From NCBI GenBank assembly GCA_030151005.1, contig JASLES010000212.1, forward strand, positions 1-5,454: a DNA stretch of 5,454 nucleotides. Reading direction: 5' to 3'. Of the stretch, positions 1-5,454 are shown piece after piece. The stretch comes from Silvimonas sp. (GTDB lineage Bacteria; Pseudomonadota; Gammaproteobacteria; Burkholderiales; Chitinibacteraceae). Numbering within the stretch: position 1 is the first letter of the stretch; each line of letters begins with the position of its first letter. The translations under genes were made by a program, and so were the position numbers. Below the pieces are notes generated by a model. The model saw nothing but the letters and a program-made list of their open reading frames with translations. It did not search any database and had not been told where the DNA came from.

Positions 1-910
1 CAGCCAATGTGAGGGCTTGTCGCAGCTGCGGGCCGCTGACGCGGTCCAGCGCTCTGTCCACCAGGCCTTGTTTGGCCCCCCAGACCCGGTTTTCTTTATA
101 GAGCTGGGCCATGTTGGCGCCATTGGCGCGGCCTTGTGCCAGTCGCCACAAGGCGCGGACTTCTTCAGAGAGAGCCCATAAGACCAGATGGGGCGCTTCG
201 CCTTCCGCGCGCAAGCCATCAAGCATGCGCACAAAGCGGGGGGCATCACCAGCCAGCAGCGCTTCGCCCATCTGGAACACATCGTAGCGCGCCACATTGG
301 CCACGGCTTCGCGCACCTGATCGAGTGACAGCGTGCCGGCGGGATGGAGCAAACCGAGTTTGAGGACTTCCTGGTGTGCGGCAAACAGATTGCCTTCTAC
401 GCGATCGACCAGAAAACGCATGGCGTCGGCATCAAGCTGCTGTTGCTGGGCGGTCAGGCGCAGTCCAATCCAGGTGGGCAGGGCGGTGCGTTCAATCGGT
501 CGGGCCTCGATCACTTCGCCATGTTGCGAGAGCGCCTGAAACCATTTGGCGTTCTGCGCAGTGCGGTCAATCTTGGGCATCTGCACCACGGTGACGGTGT
601 CTTCCGGCAGGCGAGCGGCGTAGCTTTCTAGCGCCTTGGCGCCCTCCACACCGGGCTTGCCGGTGGGAATACGCAATTCGACCAGTTTTTTCTCAGCGAA
701 CAGGCTGAACGAGTTACCAGACGCAGTGAGCTGGCTCCAGGAGAAACCGCTCTCCACGGTGAGCACTTCACGCTCGCCATAGCCGTGCCGCAAGGCTGCC
801 TCCCGGATGGCCTGCGCGGACTCCAGCGTCAGGAAGCCTTCTTCGCCATGCAGCACGTAAAGAGGGGACATCCCGCCTTTAAGGTGGCGGGCCAGGTCTT
901 CAGTGCGCAT
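1..910 (-). CDS. holA: DNA polymerase III subunit delta (C-terminus cut by window edge)
   Basis: Delta is the clamp-loader subunit that opens the beta sliding clamp during chromosome replication. Reading the minus strand from the ATG at 910-908 gives 303 codons with no stop before the window edge; the family is about 340 residues, so roughly the last 40 are missing. Seen in the sequence: an N-terminal segment LYVLHGEEGF (residues 17-26) as in delta proteins; FSLF at 68-71, matching the E. coli SLF beta-clamp-binding element; TAQNAKWFQAL at 117-127; EGNLFAAHQEVLKL at 172-185; and KENRVWGAKQG at 272-282 followed by a helix (VDRALDRVSGPQLRQAL) close to E. coli HolA. The start lies 11 bp inside the 3' end of lptE and has no well-spaced Shine-Dalgarno, which suggests translational coupling. 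A later ATG (residue 14) has a better purine stretch but would delete conserved N-terminal sequence. Third gene of the leuS-lptE-holA cluster. Confidence 0.95.
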   Translation of the reverse strand, partial: MRTEDLARHLKGGMSPLYVLHGEEGFLTLESAQAIREAALRHGYGEREVLTVESGFSWSQLTASGNSFSLFAEKKLVELRIPTGKPGVEGAKALESYAARLPEDTVTVVQMPKIDRTAQNAKWFQALSQHGEVIEARPIERTALPTWIGLRLTAQQQQLDADAMRFLVDRVEGNLFAAHQEVLKLGLLHPAGTLSLDQVREAVANVARYDVFQMGEALLAGDAPRFVRMLDGLRAEGEAPHLVLWALSEEVRALWRLAQGRANGANMAQLYKENRVWGAKQGLVDRALDRVSGPQLRQALTLA

Positions 911-1415
911 CCTGACCGTGTGTCGCGACCGCGTTGATCCGGCGCAGGATCAGCTGCGAGGCGTCTTGCTGCATATCTTTCACAAGACGATTGGATTCGC
1001 CCGTCATTGCGATCGGATTGTTGGGGTCATAGGAATAGCTGCGTGACAAAGTGACCTGCTGGCCTTCCATGATGGCCGTGCCATCCGGGCGCCACGCGCT
1101 GAAGGTCACCACCAGCGAAGTCAGGTATTCGGTCGCCTGGCCTGAGCTATTGATGGTCAGCACGGTGCTGTTGGTGGCTTCACCGGCAATGCTGATTTTG
1201 GCCACACCCTTGGTGGTGGCATCCTTGACCAGTTTCACGTTGGGCAGCAGTGGCAGGTAGAGCCGCAGTTGCTGCGCTACGCCGCCGTTGCCGTCGACAT
1301 AGGCCTCAGGGTAGGCAAAGCCCGAATTCGGGCCCTGTCCGCGCAAATGAAAGCCGCAGGCCGCCAACAGGCTGATCAGGAGAAGTGCCGTCAGGCGGCG
1401 CAGCAGTGCAGTCAT
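900..1415 (-). CDS. lptE: LPS-assembly lipoprotein LptE
   Basis: LptE is an outer-membrane lipoprotein that plugs the LptD barrel and helps insert lipopolysaccharide into the outer leaflet. With the start chosen here the protein is 171 residues. It opens with a positively charged n-region (LLRRL), a hydrophobic core and a lipobox LLAAC, with the lipidated cysteine at residue 20, followed directly by GFHLRG, which matches CGWHLR of E. coli LptE. The rest (QQLRLYLPLLPN, a GQATEYLTSLVVTFSAW strand region, then SRSYSYDPNNPIAM and a C-terminal helix) fits the LptE fold. An in-frame ATG at 1437-1439, only 2 bp after the leuS stop, would add eight residues (MTNTKGSA). It has no Shine-Dalgarno, whereas the ATG at 1413-1415 has AAGGG seven bases upstream and gives a standard signal peptide. 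The 3' end overlaps holA by 11 bp. The family is assigned with high confidence; the start is less certain. Confidence 0.93.
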   Translation of the reverse strand: MTALLRRLTALLLISLLAACGFHLRGQGPNSGFAYPEAYVDGNGGVAQQLRLYLPLLPNVKLVKDATTKGVAKISIAGEATNSTVLTINSSGQATEYLTSLVVTFSAWRPDGTAIMEGQQVTLSRSYSYDPNNPIAMTGESNRLVKDMQQDASQLILRRINAVATHGQDAH

Positions 1416-1422
1416 TGCAGAA

Positions 1423-1427
1423 CCCTT
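1423..1427 (-). promoter_or_regulatory. Ribosome binding site that decides the lptE start
   Basis: On the minus strand the sequence reads AAGGG, seven bases before the ATG at 1415-1413. The competing ATG at 1439-1437 is preceded only by the end of leuS (CGTCGCCTGAAC) with no purine-rich motif. This favours the shorter LptE with a conventional lipoprotein signal. Confidence 0.65.
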
Positions 1428-1441
1428 GGTGTTGGTCATGT

Positions 1442-4057
1442 TCAGGCGACGATGTTCACAAGGCGACCGGGCACCACGATGACCTTCTTCGGCGTGCCTT
1501 CAACAAAACGCTGCACGTTCTCGTCGGCCAGTGCGATGGCTTCGATGGCGTCCCGTGTGGCGTCTTTGCTCACGCGAATGGTTGCGCGCAGCTTGCCGTT
1601 CACTTGAACCACCATGTCGATTTCATCTTGTACCAGTGCGCTTGCATCGACCTTCGGCCAGGCTTGTTCCGCCAGGCGCGTGCCCGGTTGCAGTTCAGAC
1701 CAGAGCGCGTTGGCCGCGTGCGGCACGATCGGCGACAGCAGCAGCGTAGCGGCCTGCAACACTTCCTGCGCTACTGCGCGGCCAGCTGCGTCCGTAATCT
1801 GTGCTTTACCCAGCGCATTCAGGAGTTCCATGACCGCGGCGATGGCGGTGTTGAATTGTTTGCGGCGACCATAATCATCGGCCACTTTCTGAATGGTGGT
1901 GTGCAGGGCGAAACGCAGGCCCTTGAGTTCAGCAGACAGATCGCCGCCAGCGTAGGCCGCTACCGGACCACCTTGCGATACGTGATCGTGCACCAGTTTC
2001 CACAAGCGACGCAGGAAGCGGTACGCGCCTTCCACGCCAGCGTCAGACCATTCCAGACTTTGATCCGGCGGTGCGGCAAACATCATGAACAAGCGGGCCG
2101 TATCCGCGCCGTACTTTTCAATCAGCGCTTGCGGATCTACCCCATTGTTCTTGGACTTGGACATCTTTTCGATGCCGCCTACCGTCACCGGTTGGCCATC
2201 GCTTTTAAGGTTGGCCTTGACGATCTTGCCTTTGCCGTCGCGTTCGATATCGATATCAGCGGGGGCGAACCAGTCTTTCTTGCCATCTGCATGTTCGCGA
2301 TAGAACGTCTCGCACACGACCATGCCTTGCGTCAGCAGGTTGCGGAACGGCTCGTCAGTGTGGATCAGGCCTTCGTCGCGCATCAGTTTGTGGAAGAAGC
2401 GCGCGTACAACAAATGCAAAATCGCGTGTTCGATACCGCCGATGTACTGGTCGACATCCAGCCAGTATTTGGCGCGCTCATCGACCATGCCGGTTTGCGC
2501 ATCAGGCGAGGTGTAACGGGCGTAGTACCAGGACGATTCAACAAAAGTGTCCATGGTGTCCGTTTCACGACGGGCCGGCTTGCCGCAGCACGGGCAGGTG
2601 GTTTCGTAAAACTCGGGCATTTTGGCCAGCGGGTTGCCGCGGCCATCCGGGACCACATTCTCTGGCAGCACGACGGGCAGTTGGTCTTCCGGCACCGGCA
2701 CGTCGCCGCAATCTGGGCAATGGATCACCGGAATCGGGCAACCCCAGTAGCGTTGGCGGCTGATACCCCAGTCGCGCAAACGGTATTGGGTACGCTTGGC
2801 GCCATGGGTGTTGCTTTCCAGATCACCGACGATGCCGTCGAACGCGCCCTGGAAATGCTGGCCGTTGTACTTGCCACTGTTGATGGTGCATACGGAGTCG
2901 TCCTTGGCGCCATACCATTCTTGCCAGGTCTTGCTGTCAAACTGTGCGTCGCCGGCAACCGGTTCGTACACTTGCACGACGGGCAGGCTGTACTTGTTGG
3001 CAAATTCAAAGTCGCGCTCATCGTGACCCGGCACGGCCATGACTGCACCTTCGCCGTAGCCCCACAGTACATAGTTGGCGATCCACACTGGCAGTTTGTC
3101 GCCGGTCAGCGGGTGAACGACGAACTGGCCTGTCGGCATGCCCTTCTTTTCCATGGTGGCGACATCGGCCTCGGCCACGGAGCCGGATTTGCACTCGGCA
3201 ATAAAGGTTTGCAGTTCGGGCTTGCTGGCGGCAGCCAGCGTGGCCAGCGGATGTTCGGCCGCAATGGCGACATACGTTGCGCCCATCAGCGTGTCGGGGC
3301 GGGTGGTGTACACCTTCAACTGGCCAGCCTGGCCGATGGAGTCCAGATCGTAGTCAAACGCCACTTCGGCACCAAAGCTCTTGCCGATCCAGTTGCGCTG
3401 CATGGTTTTGACCTGTTCCGGCCAGCCATCCAGTTGATCCAGATCTTGCAGGAGTTGTTCTGCGTAATCGGTGATGCGGAAGTAATACATCGGGATTTCG
3501 CGCTTCTCAACCAGCGCGCCAGAGCGCCAGCCGCGGCCATCAATCACTTGTTCATTGGCCAGCACGGTGTTGTCGACCGGGTCCCAGTTGACCATACCGC
3601 TCTTTTTGTAGATCACGCCCTTCTTGTACAGGCGCGTGAACAGCCATTGTTCCCAGCGATAGTACTCGGGCTTGCAGGTCGCGACTTCACGCTCCCAGTC
3701 GATCGCCAGACCCAGCGATTTCAACTGCGTTTTCATGTAGTCAATGTTTTCGTACGTCCACTTGGCCGGGGCGACGCCGTTCTTGATGGCGGCGTTTTCT
3801 GCCGGCATGCCAAACGCATCCCAACCCATCGGTTGCAGGACATTGAAACCATTCATGCGCATAAAGCGCGTCAGCACGTCACCAATGGTGTAGTTGCGCA
3901 CGTGCCCCATGTGCAGTTTCCCGGACGGGTAGGGGAACATGGATAGGCAGTAATACTTGGGTTTGCTGGCATCTTCCAGCGCGCGGTCGGTCTGGTGTTC
4001 TGCCCACTCGCTTTGCGCGGCGGTTTCGACGGTCGCTGGGGTGTATTGCTCTTGCAT
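1442..4057 (-). CDS. leuS: Leucine--tRNA ligase (LeuRS)
   Basis: Class I aminoacyl-tRNA synthetase that charges tRNA-Leu with leucine in the cytoplasm and hydrolyses mischarged tRNA. It is 871 residues, full length for a bacterial LeuRS. In order: the HIGH signature as HMGH at 49-52 within PYPSGKLHMGHVRNY; the CP1 editing domain with the threonine-rich TTRPDT at 251-256 and the HDERD block at 345-349; a zinc-ribbon insertion with cysteine pairs C447/C450 and C488/C491; the class I catalytic core with DQYIGGIEHAILHLLYARFF at 536-555; a leucine-specific insertion around 580-625; KMSKS at 631-635; the helical anticodon-binding domain at about 665-790; and the C-terminal domain with VVQVNGKLRATIRV at 816-829. 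All catalytic and editing motifs look intact. The start fits the conserved MQEQY N-terminus; the ribosome site is weak (only AGG close to the ATG). First gene of the cluster with lptE and holA, with its own promoter upstream. No leader peptide or T-box was seen. Confidence 0.99.
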   Translation of the reverse strand: MQEQYTPATVETAAQSEWAEHQTDRALEDASKPKYYCLSMFPYPSGKLHMGHVRNYTIGDVLTRFMRMNGFNVLQPMGWDAFGMPAENAAIKNGVAPAKWTYENIDYMKTQLKSLGLAIDWEREVATCKPEYYRWEQWLFTRLYKKGVIYKKSGMVNWDPVDNTVLANEQVIDGRGWRSGALVEKREIPMYYFRITDYAEQLLQDLDQLDGWPEQVKTMQRNWIGKSFGAEVAFDYDLDSIGQAGQLKVYTTRPDTLMGATYVAIAAEHPLATLAAASKPELQTFIAECKSGSVAEADVATMEKKGMPTGQFVVHPLTGDKLPVWIANYVLWGYGEGAVMAVPGHDERDFEFANKYSLPVVQVYEPVAGDAQFDSKTWQEWYGAKDDSVCTINSGKYNGQHFQGAFDGIVGDLESNTHGAKRTQYRLRDWGISRQRYWGCPIPVIHCPDCGDVPVPEDQLPVVLPENVVPDGRGNPLAKMPEFYETTCPCCGKPARRETDTMDTFVESSWYYARYTSPDAQTGMVDERAKYWLDVDQYIGGIEHAILHLLYARFFHKLMRDEGLIHTDEPFRNLLTQGMVVCETFYREHADGKKDWFAPADIDIERDGKGKIVKANLKSDGQPVTVGGIEKMSKSKNNGVDPQALIEKYGADTARLFMMFAAPPDQSLEWSDAGVEGAYRFLRRLWKLVHDHVSQGGPVAAYAGGDLSAELKGLRFALHTTIQKVADDYGRRKQFNTAIAAVMELLNALGKAQITDAAGRAVAQEVLQAATLLLSPIVPHAANALWSELQPGTRLAEQAWPKVDASALVQDEIDMVVQVNGKLRATIRVSKDATRDAIEAIALADENVQRFVEGTPKKVIVVPGRLVNIVA

Positions 4058-4087
4058 GGCCTGGTCCGGGAAATGAATCGGTCAAAA

Positions 4088-4118
4088 GGGGCTAATTATA
4101 CGGGGAGAGGGGCGGGGG
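4088..4118 (+). other. Four G-tracts (possible G-quadruplex) over the leuS promoter
   Basis: The plus strand carries GGGG at 4088-4091, 4102-4105 and 4109-4112, then GGGGG at 4114-4118. Connecting loops are 10, 3 and 1 nt. The plus strand is the template strand for leuS, and the TATAAT complement lies inside the long loop. Folding is possible on paper; the 10-nt loop exceeds the usual limit of seven, so a stable intramolecular quadruplex is uncertain. Confidence 0.4.
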
Positions 4119-4124
4119 CGTCAC
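4095..4124 (-). promoter_or_regulatory. Predicted sigma70 promoter of leuS-lptE-holA
   Basis: On the minus strand there is a perfect -10 hexamer TATAAT (4100-4095), with GTGACG (4124-4119) as a -35 element 18 bp upstream (four of six bases match TTGACA). Transcription would start near 4088, leaving a leader of about 30 nt before the leuS ATG. The spacer is nearly all C and T (CCCCCGCCCCTCTCCCCG). The stretch after the -10 (TAGCCCC) is GC-rich, a trait seen in promoters subject to stringent control, but that link is only inference. The position directly upstream of leuS supports the call. Confidence 0.7.
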
Positions 4125-4237
4125 GGCATGCACGATGCGCTGCAGTATCAGGCACGCAAATCATGCCGGATGGGGGCTGCGGCTGTGGTAATCGGCGCAA
4201 TGCATATCAATGTTACGTTTTTACGCTTGAGGCTTTT

Positions 4238-4265
4238 TTGCCGGTCAGGCATCATGCACTATAAA
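4238..4265 (+). promoter_or_regulatory. Predicted sigma70 promoter of the iron-uptake genes
   Basis: TTGCCG (4238-4243, four of six bases match the -35 consensus) is followed after 16 bp by TATAAA (4260-4265, five of six match the -10). Transcription would start around 4272, inside the Fur-box-like palindrome, giving a 5' leader of about 75 nt before the ATG at 4347. Both hexamers and the overlap with an operator-like site support the call; it is a pattern prediction only. Confidence 0.6.
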
Positions 4266-4280
4266 TGAGAACGTTTCTCA
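4266..4280 (+). promoter_or_regulatory. Candidate Fur box (operator)
   Basis: TGAGAAC-G-TTTCTCA is a 7-1-7 inverted repeat with six of seven base pairs matching. It agrees with the Fur consensus TGATAAT-N-ATTATCA at 10 of 14 positions and resembles the common TGAGAAT-type Fur sites of proteobacteria. A further half-site follows directly: TTCTCAA occurs twice in tandem at 4275-4281 and 4282-4288, which could let a second Fur dimer bind in an overlapping register. The palindrome abuts the -10 and covers the predicted start of transcription, the usual arrangement for repression by Fe-Fur. Confidence 0.65.
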
Positions 4281-4346
4281 ATTCTCAAATTAATATCACC
4301 AACCGCACCTGCGCTGATACTCAACTTCTGACGAGGTAACTACATA

Positions 4347-4886
4347 ATGCGTGTTTCGATTCTGGCTGGCGCCGTTGCCGCGCTGACTTTGACTGCTTCG
4401 GCCTGGGCGGCTGAATACCCGATCGGCAAGCCGCTGCTCAAGGGCGGCATGGAAATCGGCGCGGTCTACCTGCAGCCGATCAAAATGGATCCGGAAGGCA
4501 TGATGCGCAAGGCGGAAGAATCGGACATCCACCTTGAGGCCGATATCCACGCGCTGAAAAACAATCCCAACGGTTTTGCTGAAGGGGAATGGATGCCGGC
4601 GCTGCTGGTGAAGTACGAAGTCACCAAGGTGGGCACCAACCAGAAAGTGTCGGGTGACATGATGGCCATGGTCGCCAATGACGGCCCGCACTATGGCGAC
4701 AACGTCAAACTGTTTGGCCCGGGTAAATACAAACTGCACCTGACCATTCTGCCGCCATCCAAGAACCCGATGGGCCATTTTGGTCGTCACGTGGATAAAG
4801 AAACCGGCGTGGGTCCGTGGTTTGACACCATCACCAATGACTATGAGTTCACCTTCGCCGGTACCGGCAAGAAGGGCGGTTACTGA
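4347..4886 (+). CDS. Periplasmic P19/FtrA-family iron-uptake protein (Tp34 family)
   Basis: Member of the P19 (Campylobacter), FetP (E. coli) and FtrA (Bordetella) family: periplasmic dimeric proteins that bind copper and iron and work with an FTR1-type permease in ferrous iron uptake. The product is 179 residues with a Sec signal peptide (hydrophobic residues 4-19, cleavage after A21 in the motif AWA). The mature part shows the family pattern: MEIGAVYLQPI at 35-45, SDIHLEADIHAL at 59-70, EGEWMPALLVKYEV at 79-92, MMAMVANDGPHYGDN at 105-119 and GHFGRHVDKETGVGPW at 143-158. By spacing, H62, E64, M108 and H115 line up with the metal ligands H42, E44, M88 and H95 of Campylobacter P19; the last histidine ligand would be H148 or H144. 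The start is supported by GAGGT (4333-4337) nine bases before the ATG. It follows a predicted Fur-controlled promoter and precedes a cupredoxin gene, as in ftrA-ftrB. No defect seen. Confidence 0.93.
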   Translation: MRVSILAGAVAALTLTASAWAAEYPIGKPLLKGGMEIGAVYLQPIKMDPEGMMRKAEESDIHLEADIHALKNNPNGFAEGEWMPALLVKYEVTKVGTNQKVSGDMMAMVANDGPHYGDNVKLFGPGKYKLHLTILPPSKNPMGHFGRHVDKETGVGPWFDTITNDYEFTFAGTGKKGGY

Positions 4887-4913
4887 TCGGTCGGTAAACA
4901 CGACAGAAAACAT

Positions 4914-4944
4914 AATGGGCGTGCAGCAAGGCTGTGCGCCCATT
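4914..4944 (+). repeat. Strong hairpin between the P19 and cupredoxin genes
   Basis: AATGGGCGTGCAG (4914-4926), loop CAAGG (4927-4931) and CTGTGCGCCCATT (4932-4944) form a 13-bp stem with two G-U wobbles and no mismatch. It begins 28 bp after the stop of the P19 gene. The bases after the stem (TTGTGCTTG) do not form a clean U-tract, so it is not a textbook terminator. It could attenuate transcription or protect the 3' end of the P19 message so that P19 is made in excess over downstream products. Confidence 0.6.
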
Positions 4945-5010
4945 TGTGCTTGAAGCCGCAGCGCAATGCTGTTGTCATCTCGCCCGCAACAAGGCGACCT
5001 GAACGTTGTA

Positions 5011-5016
5011 AAAGGA
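5011..5016 (+). promoter_or_regulatory. Ribosome binding site that decides the cupredoxin gene start
   Basis: AAAGGA lies nine bases before the ATG at 5026-5028. An in-frame ATG at 4966 would add 20 polar residues (MLLSSRPQQGDLNVVKGTRS) in front of a complete signal peptide. The ribosome site and the signal peptide both favour 5026. Confidence 0.75.
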
Positions 5017-5025
5017 ACGAGATCA

Positions 5026-5358
5026 ATGCGTAAGACCCTGTTTGCGCTGACCCTGGCGCTGGCGTCCCTGACCGGAACAGTGCTGGCTGACGACACGCAT
5101 GAAGTCAAAATCGAATTCAAGGACGGCAAAGCGAACCCGACCGTGCTCAATGTGCCCGCAGGCAAGAAGATCCGCGTGGTGCTGAGCAATACCGGGACGC
5201 AGGCGGCCGAGTTCGAAAGCACACAGCTGCGCAAGGAAAAAGTGCTGGGCCCTGGCGTGACGTCGTTTGTGATCCTCGCGCCGCTCTCGCCGGGTGAGTA
5301 CACCTGGTTTGATGATTTTCATCAAGCCACAGCCAAGGGCAAGATCATCGCGAAGTAA
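5026..5358 (+). CDS. Periplasmic cupredoxin-domain protein, FtrB/EfeO-cupredoxin-like
   Basis: A small exported protein of 110 residues. A Sec signal (MRKTLFALTLALASLTGTVLA, shown here split: charged MRKT, then a hydrophobic core to residue 20) is probably cleaved after A21, before DDTHEVKIEF. The mature part is one cupredoxin-like domain: NPTVLNVPAGKKIRVVLSN (37-55), AAEFES (60-65), RKEKVLGPG (69-77), PLSPGEYTWFDDFHQ (86-100) and GKIIAK at the end. The AEFES and DDFH blocks are typical of FtrB and of the cupredoxin domain of EfeO. There is no cysteine and no methionine after residue 1, so a classical type 1 copper site cannot form; acidic residues E62, E64, D96 and D97 with H99 are candidate metal ligands. 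In the Bordetella FtrABCD model the cupredoxin is thought to oxidise Fe(II) before FTR1-type permease uptake. The gap of 139 bp to the P19 gene holds a hairpin but no clear promoter, so co-transcription is likely. Confidence 0.88.
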   Translation: MRKTLFALTLALASLTGTVLADDTHEVKIEFKDGKANPTVLNVPAGKKIRVVLSNTGTQAAEFESTQLRKEKVLGPGVTSFVILAPLSPGEYTWFDDFHQATAKGKIIAK

Positions 5359-5364
5359 CGCCAC

Positions 5365-5413
5365 CACAAACACGGACGCGCTGGCGGCGTGATGCACATT
5401 GACCGGGTTTGTG
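5365..5413 (+). repeat. Imperfect inverted repeat after the cupredoxin gene
   Basis: CACAAACACGG (5365-5375) and CCGGGTTTGTG (5403-5413) pair at 10 of 11 positions, separated by 27 nt. It starts six bases after the cupredoxin stop. No U-tract follows, so it is not a standard terminator. The rest of 5359-5454 shows no gene I can identify; a short reading frame from the ATG at 5392 stays open to the window end but is unrecognised. Confidence 0.4.
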
Positions 5414-5454
5414 AGTGCGGTCTGCGATGCATCTGGCTGGTTGGTGGGCGTGTA

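Noticed and set aside
344..631. Short plus-strand open frames within 136-631
   Set aside because: They lie opposite holA, whose minus-strand translation matches E. coli delta along its whole visible length.
1385..3946. An 853-codon open frame on the plus strand, antisense to leuS
   Set aside because: Its codons are the exact reverse complements of leuS codons in the same register. Stops there would need TTA, CTA or TCA codons in leuS, which this GC-rich gene avoids. The long frame is a by-product of leuS codon use, and its translation resembles no family I know. LeuS itself has every diagnostic motif.
4124..4168. CGGCATG (4124-4130) and CATGCCG (4162-4168) inverted repeat upstream of leuS
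   Set aside because: The arms are seven bases with 31 nt between them and no supporting context. Such a match is expected by chance in GC-rich DNA.
4200..4268. A 22-codon frame upstream of the P19 gene as a leader peptide
   Set aside because: It ends before the predicted transcription start near 4272 and has no convincing ribosome site, so it would not be on the P19 mRNA.
4914..4944. Reading the intergenic hairpin as a rho-independent terminator
   Set aside because: The stem is strong, but the following bases TTGTGCTTG interrupt the U-tract, and the reverse direction offers only TATGTTTTC. It is listed as a hairpin instead.
4296..5303. A 335-codon open frame on the minus strand, antisense to both iron genes
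   Set aside because: It runs across both plus-strand genes and the gap between them. It is codon-aligned with the P19 gene, so the same codon-avoidance effect explains it there. The plus-strand products have signal peptides, ribosome sites and family motifs; this one has none.
5392..5454. Possible start of a next gene (ATG at 5392, open to the edge: MHIDRVCECGLRC...)
   Set aside because: Only 21 codons are visible, there is no good ribosome site, the ATG lies within the loop of an inverted repeat, and the residues do not resemble an FTR1 permease N-terminus.

Overview
The window looks like the chromosome of a betaproteobacterium, probably from the Neisseriales (Chromobacterium/Silvimonas-type relatives). 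This rests on the Neisseria-like LeuS sequence, the leuS-lptE-holA gene order and the moderately GC-rich coding sequence. The genus cannot be fixed from this stretch.

Left part (1-4057, minus strand): a housekeeping cluster transcribed leftwards in the order leuS (leucyl-tRNA synthetase), lptE (outer-membrane lipoprotein of the LPS export machine) and holA (DNA polymerase III delta, cut by the window edge). Spacing is tight: 26 bp between leuS and the preferred lptE start, and an 11-bp overlap between lptE and holA. One promoter upstream of leuS, with a perfect TATAAT, can drive all three.

Middle (4058-4346): a 289-bp intergenic region between divergent transcription units. It holds the leuS promoter on the minus strand, set in a very G-rich block with four G-tracts on the plus strand. 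It also holds a sigma70-type promoter on the plus strand with a Fur-box-like palindrome directly after its -10 hexamer.

Right part (4347-5454, plus strand): the first two genes of what looks like an FtrABCD/P19-type ferrous iron uptake operon. They encode a periplasmic P19-family metal-binding protein and a small exported cupredoxin-fold protein like FtrB or the EfeO cupredoxin domain. In known systems these bind and oxidise Fe(II) and pass Fe(III) to an FTR1-type permease, with a polyferredoxin-type membrane protein as fourth partner. Those two partners would be expected just beyond base 5454. A 13-bp hairpin lies between the two genes and a second long inverted repeat follows the cupredoxin gene; neither has a proper U-tract. 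I see no mobile element, CRISPR array, tRNA or rRNA. The content is mostly known families; the less ordinary signals are in the intergenic DNA.
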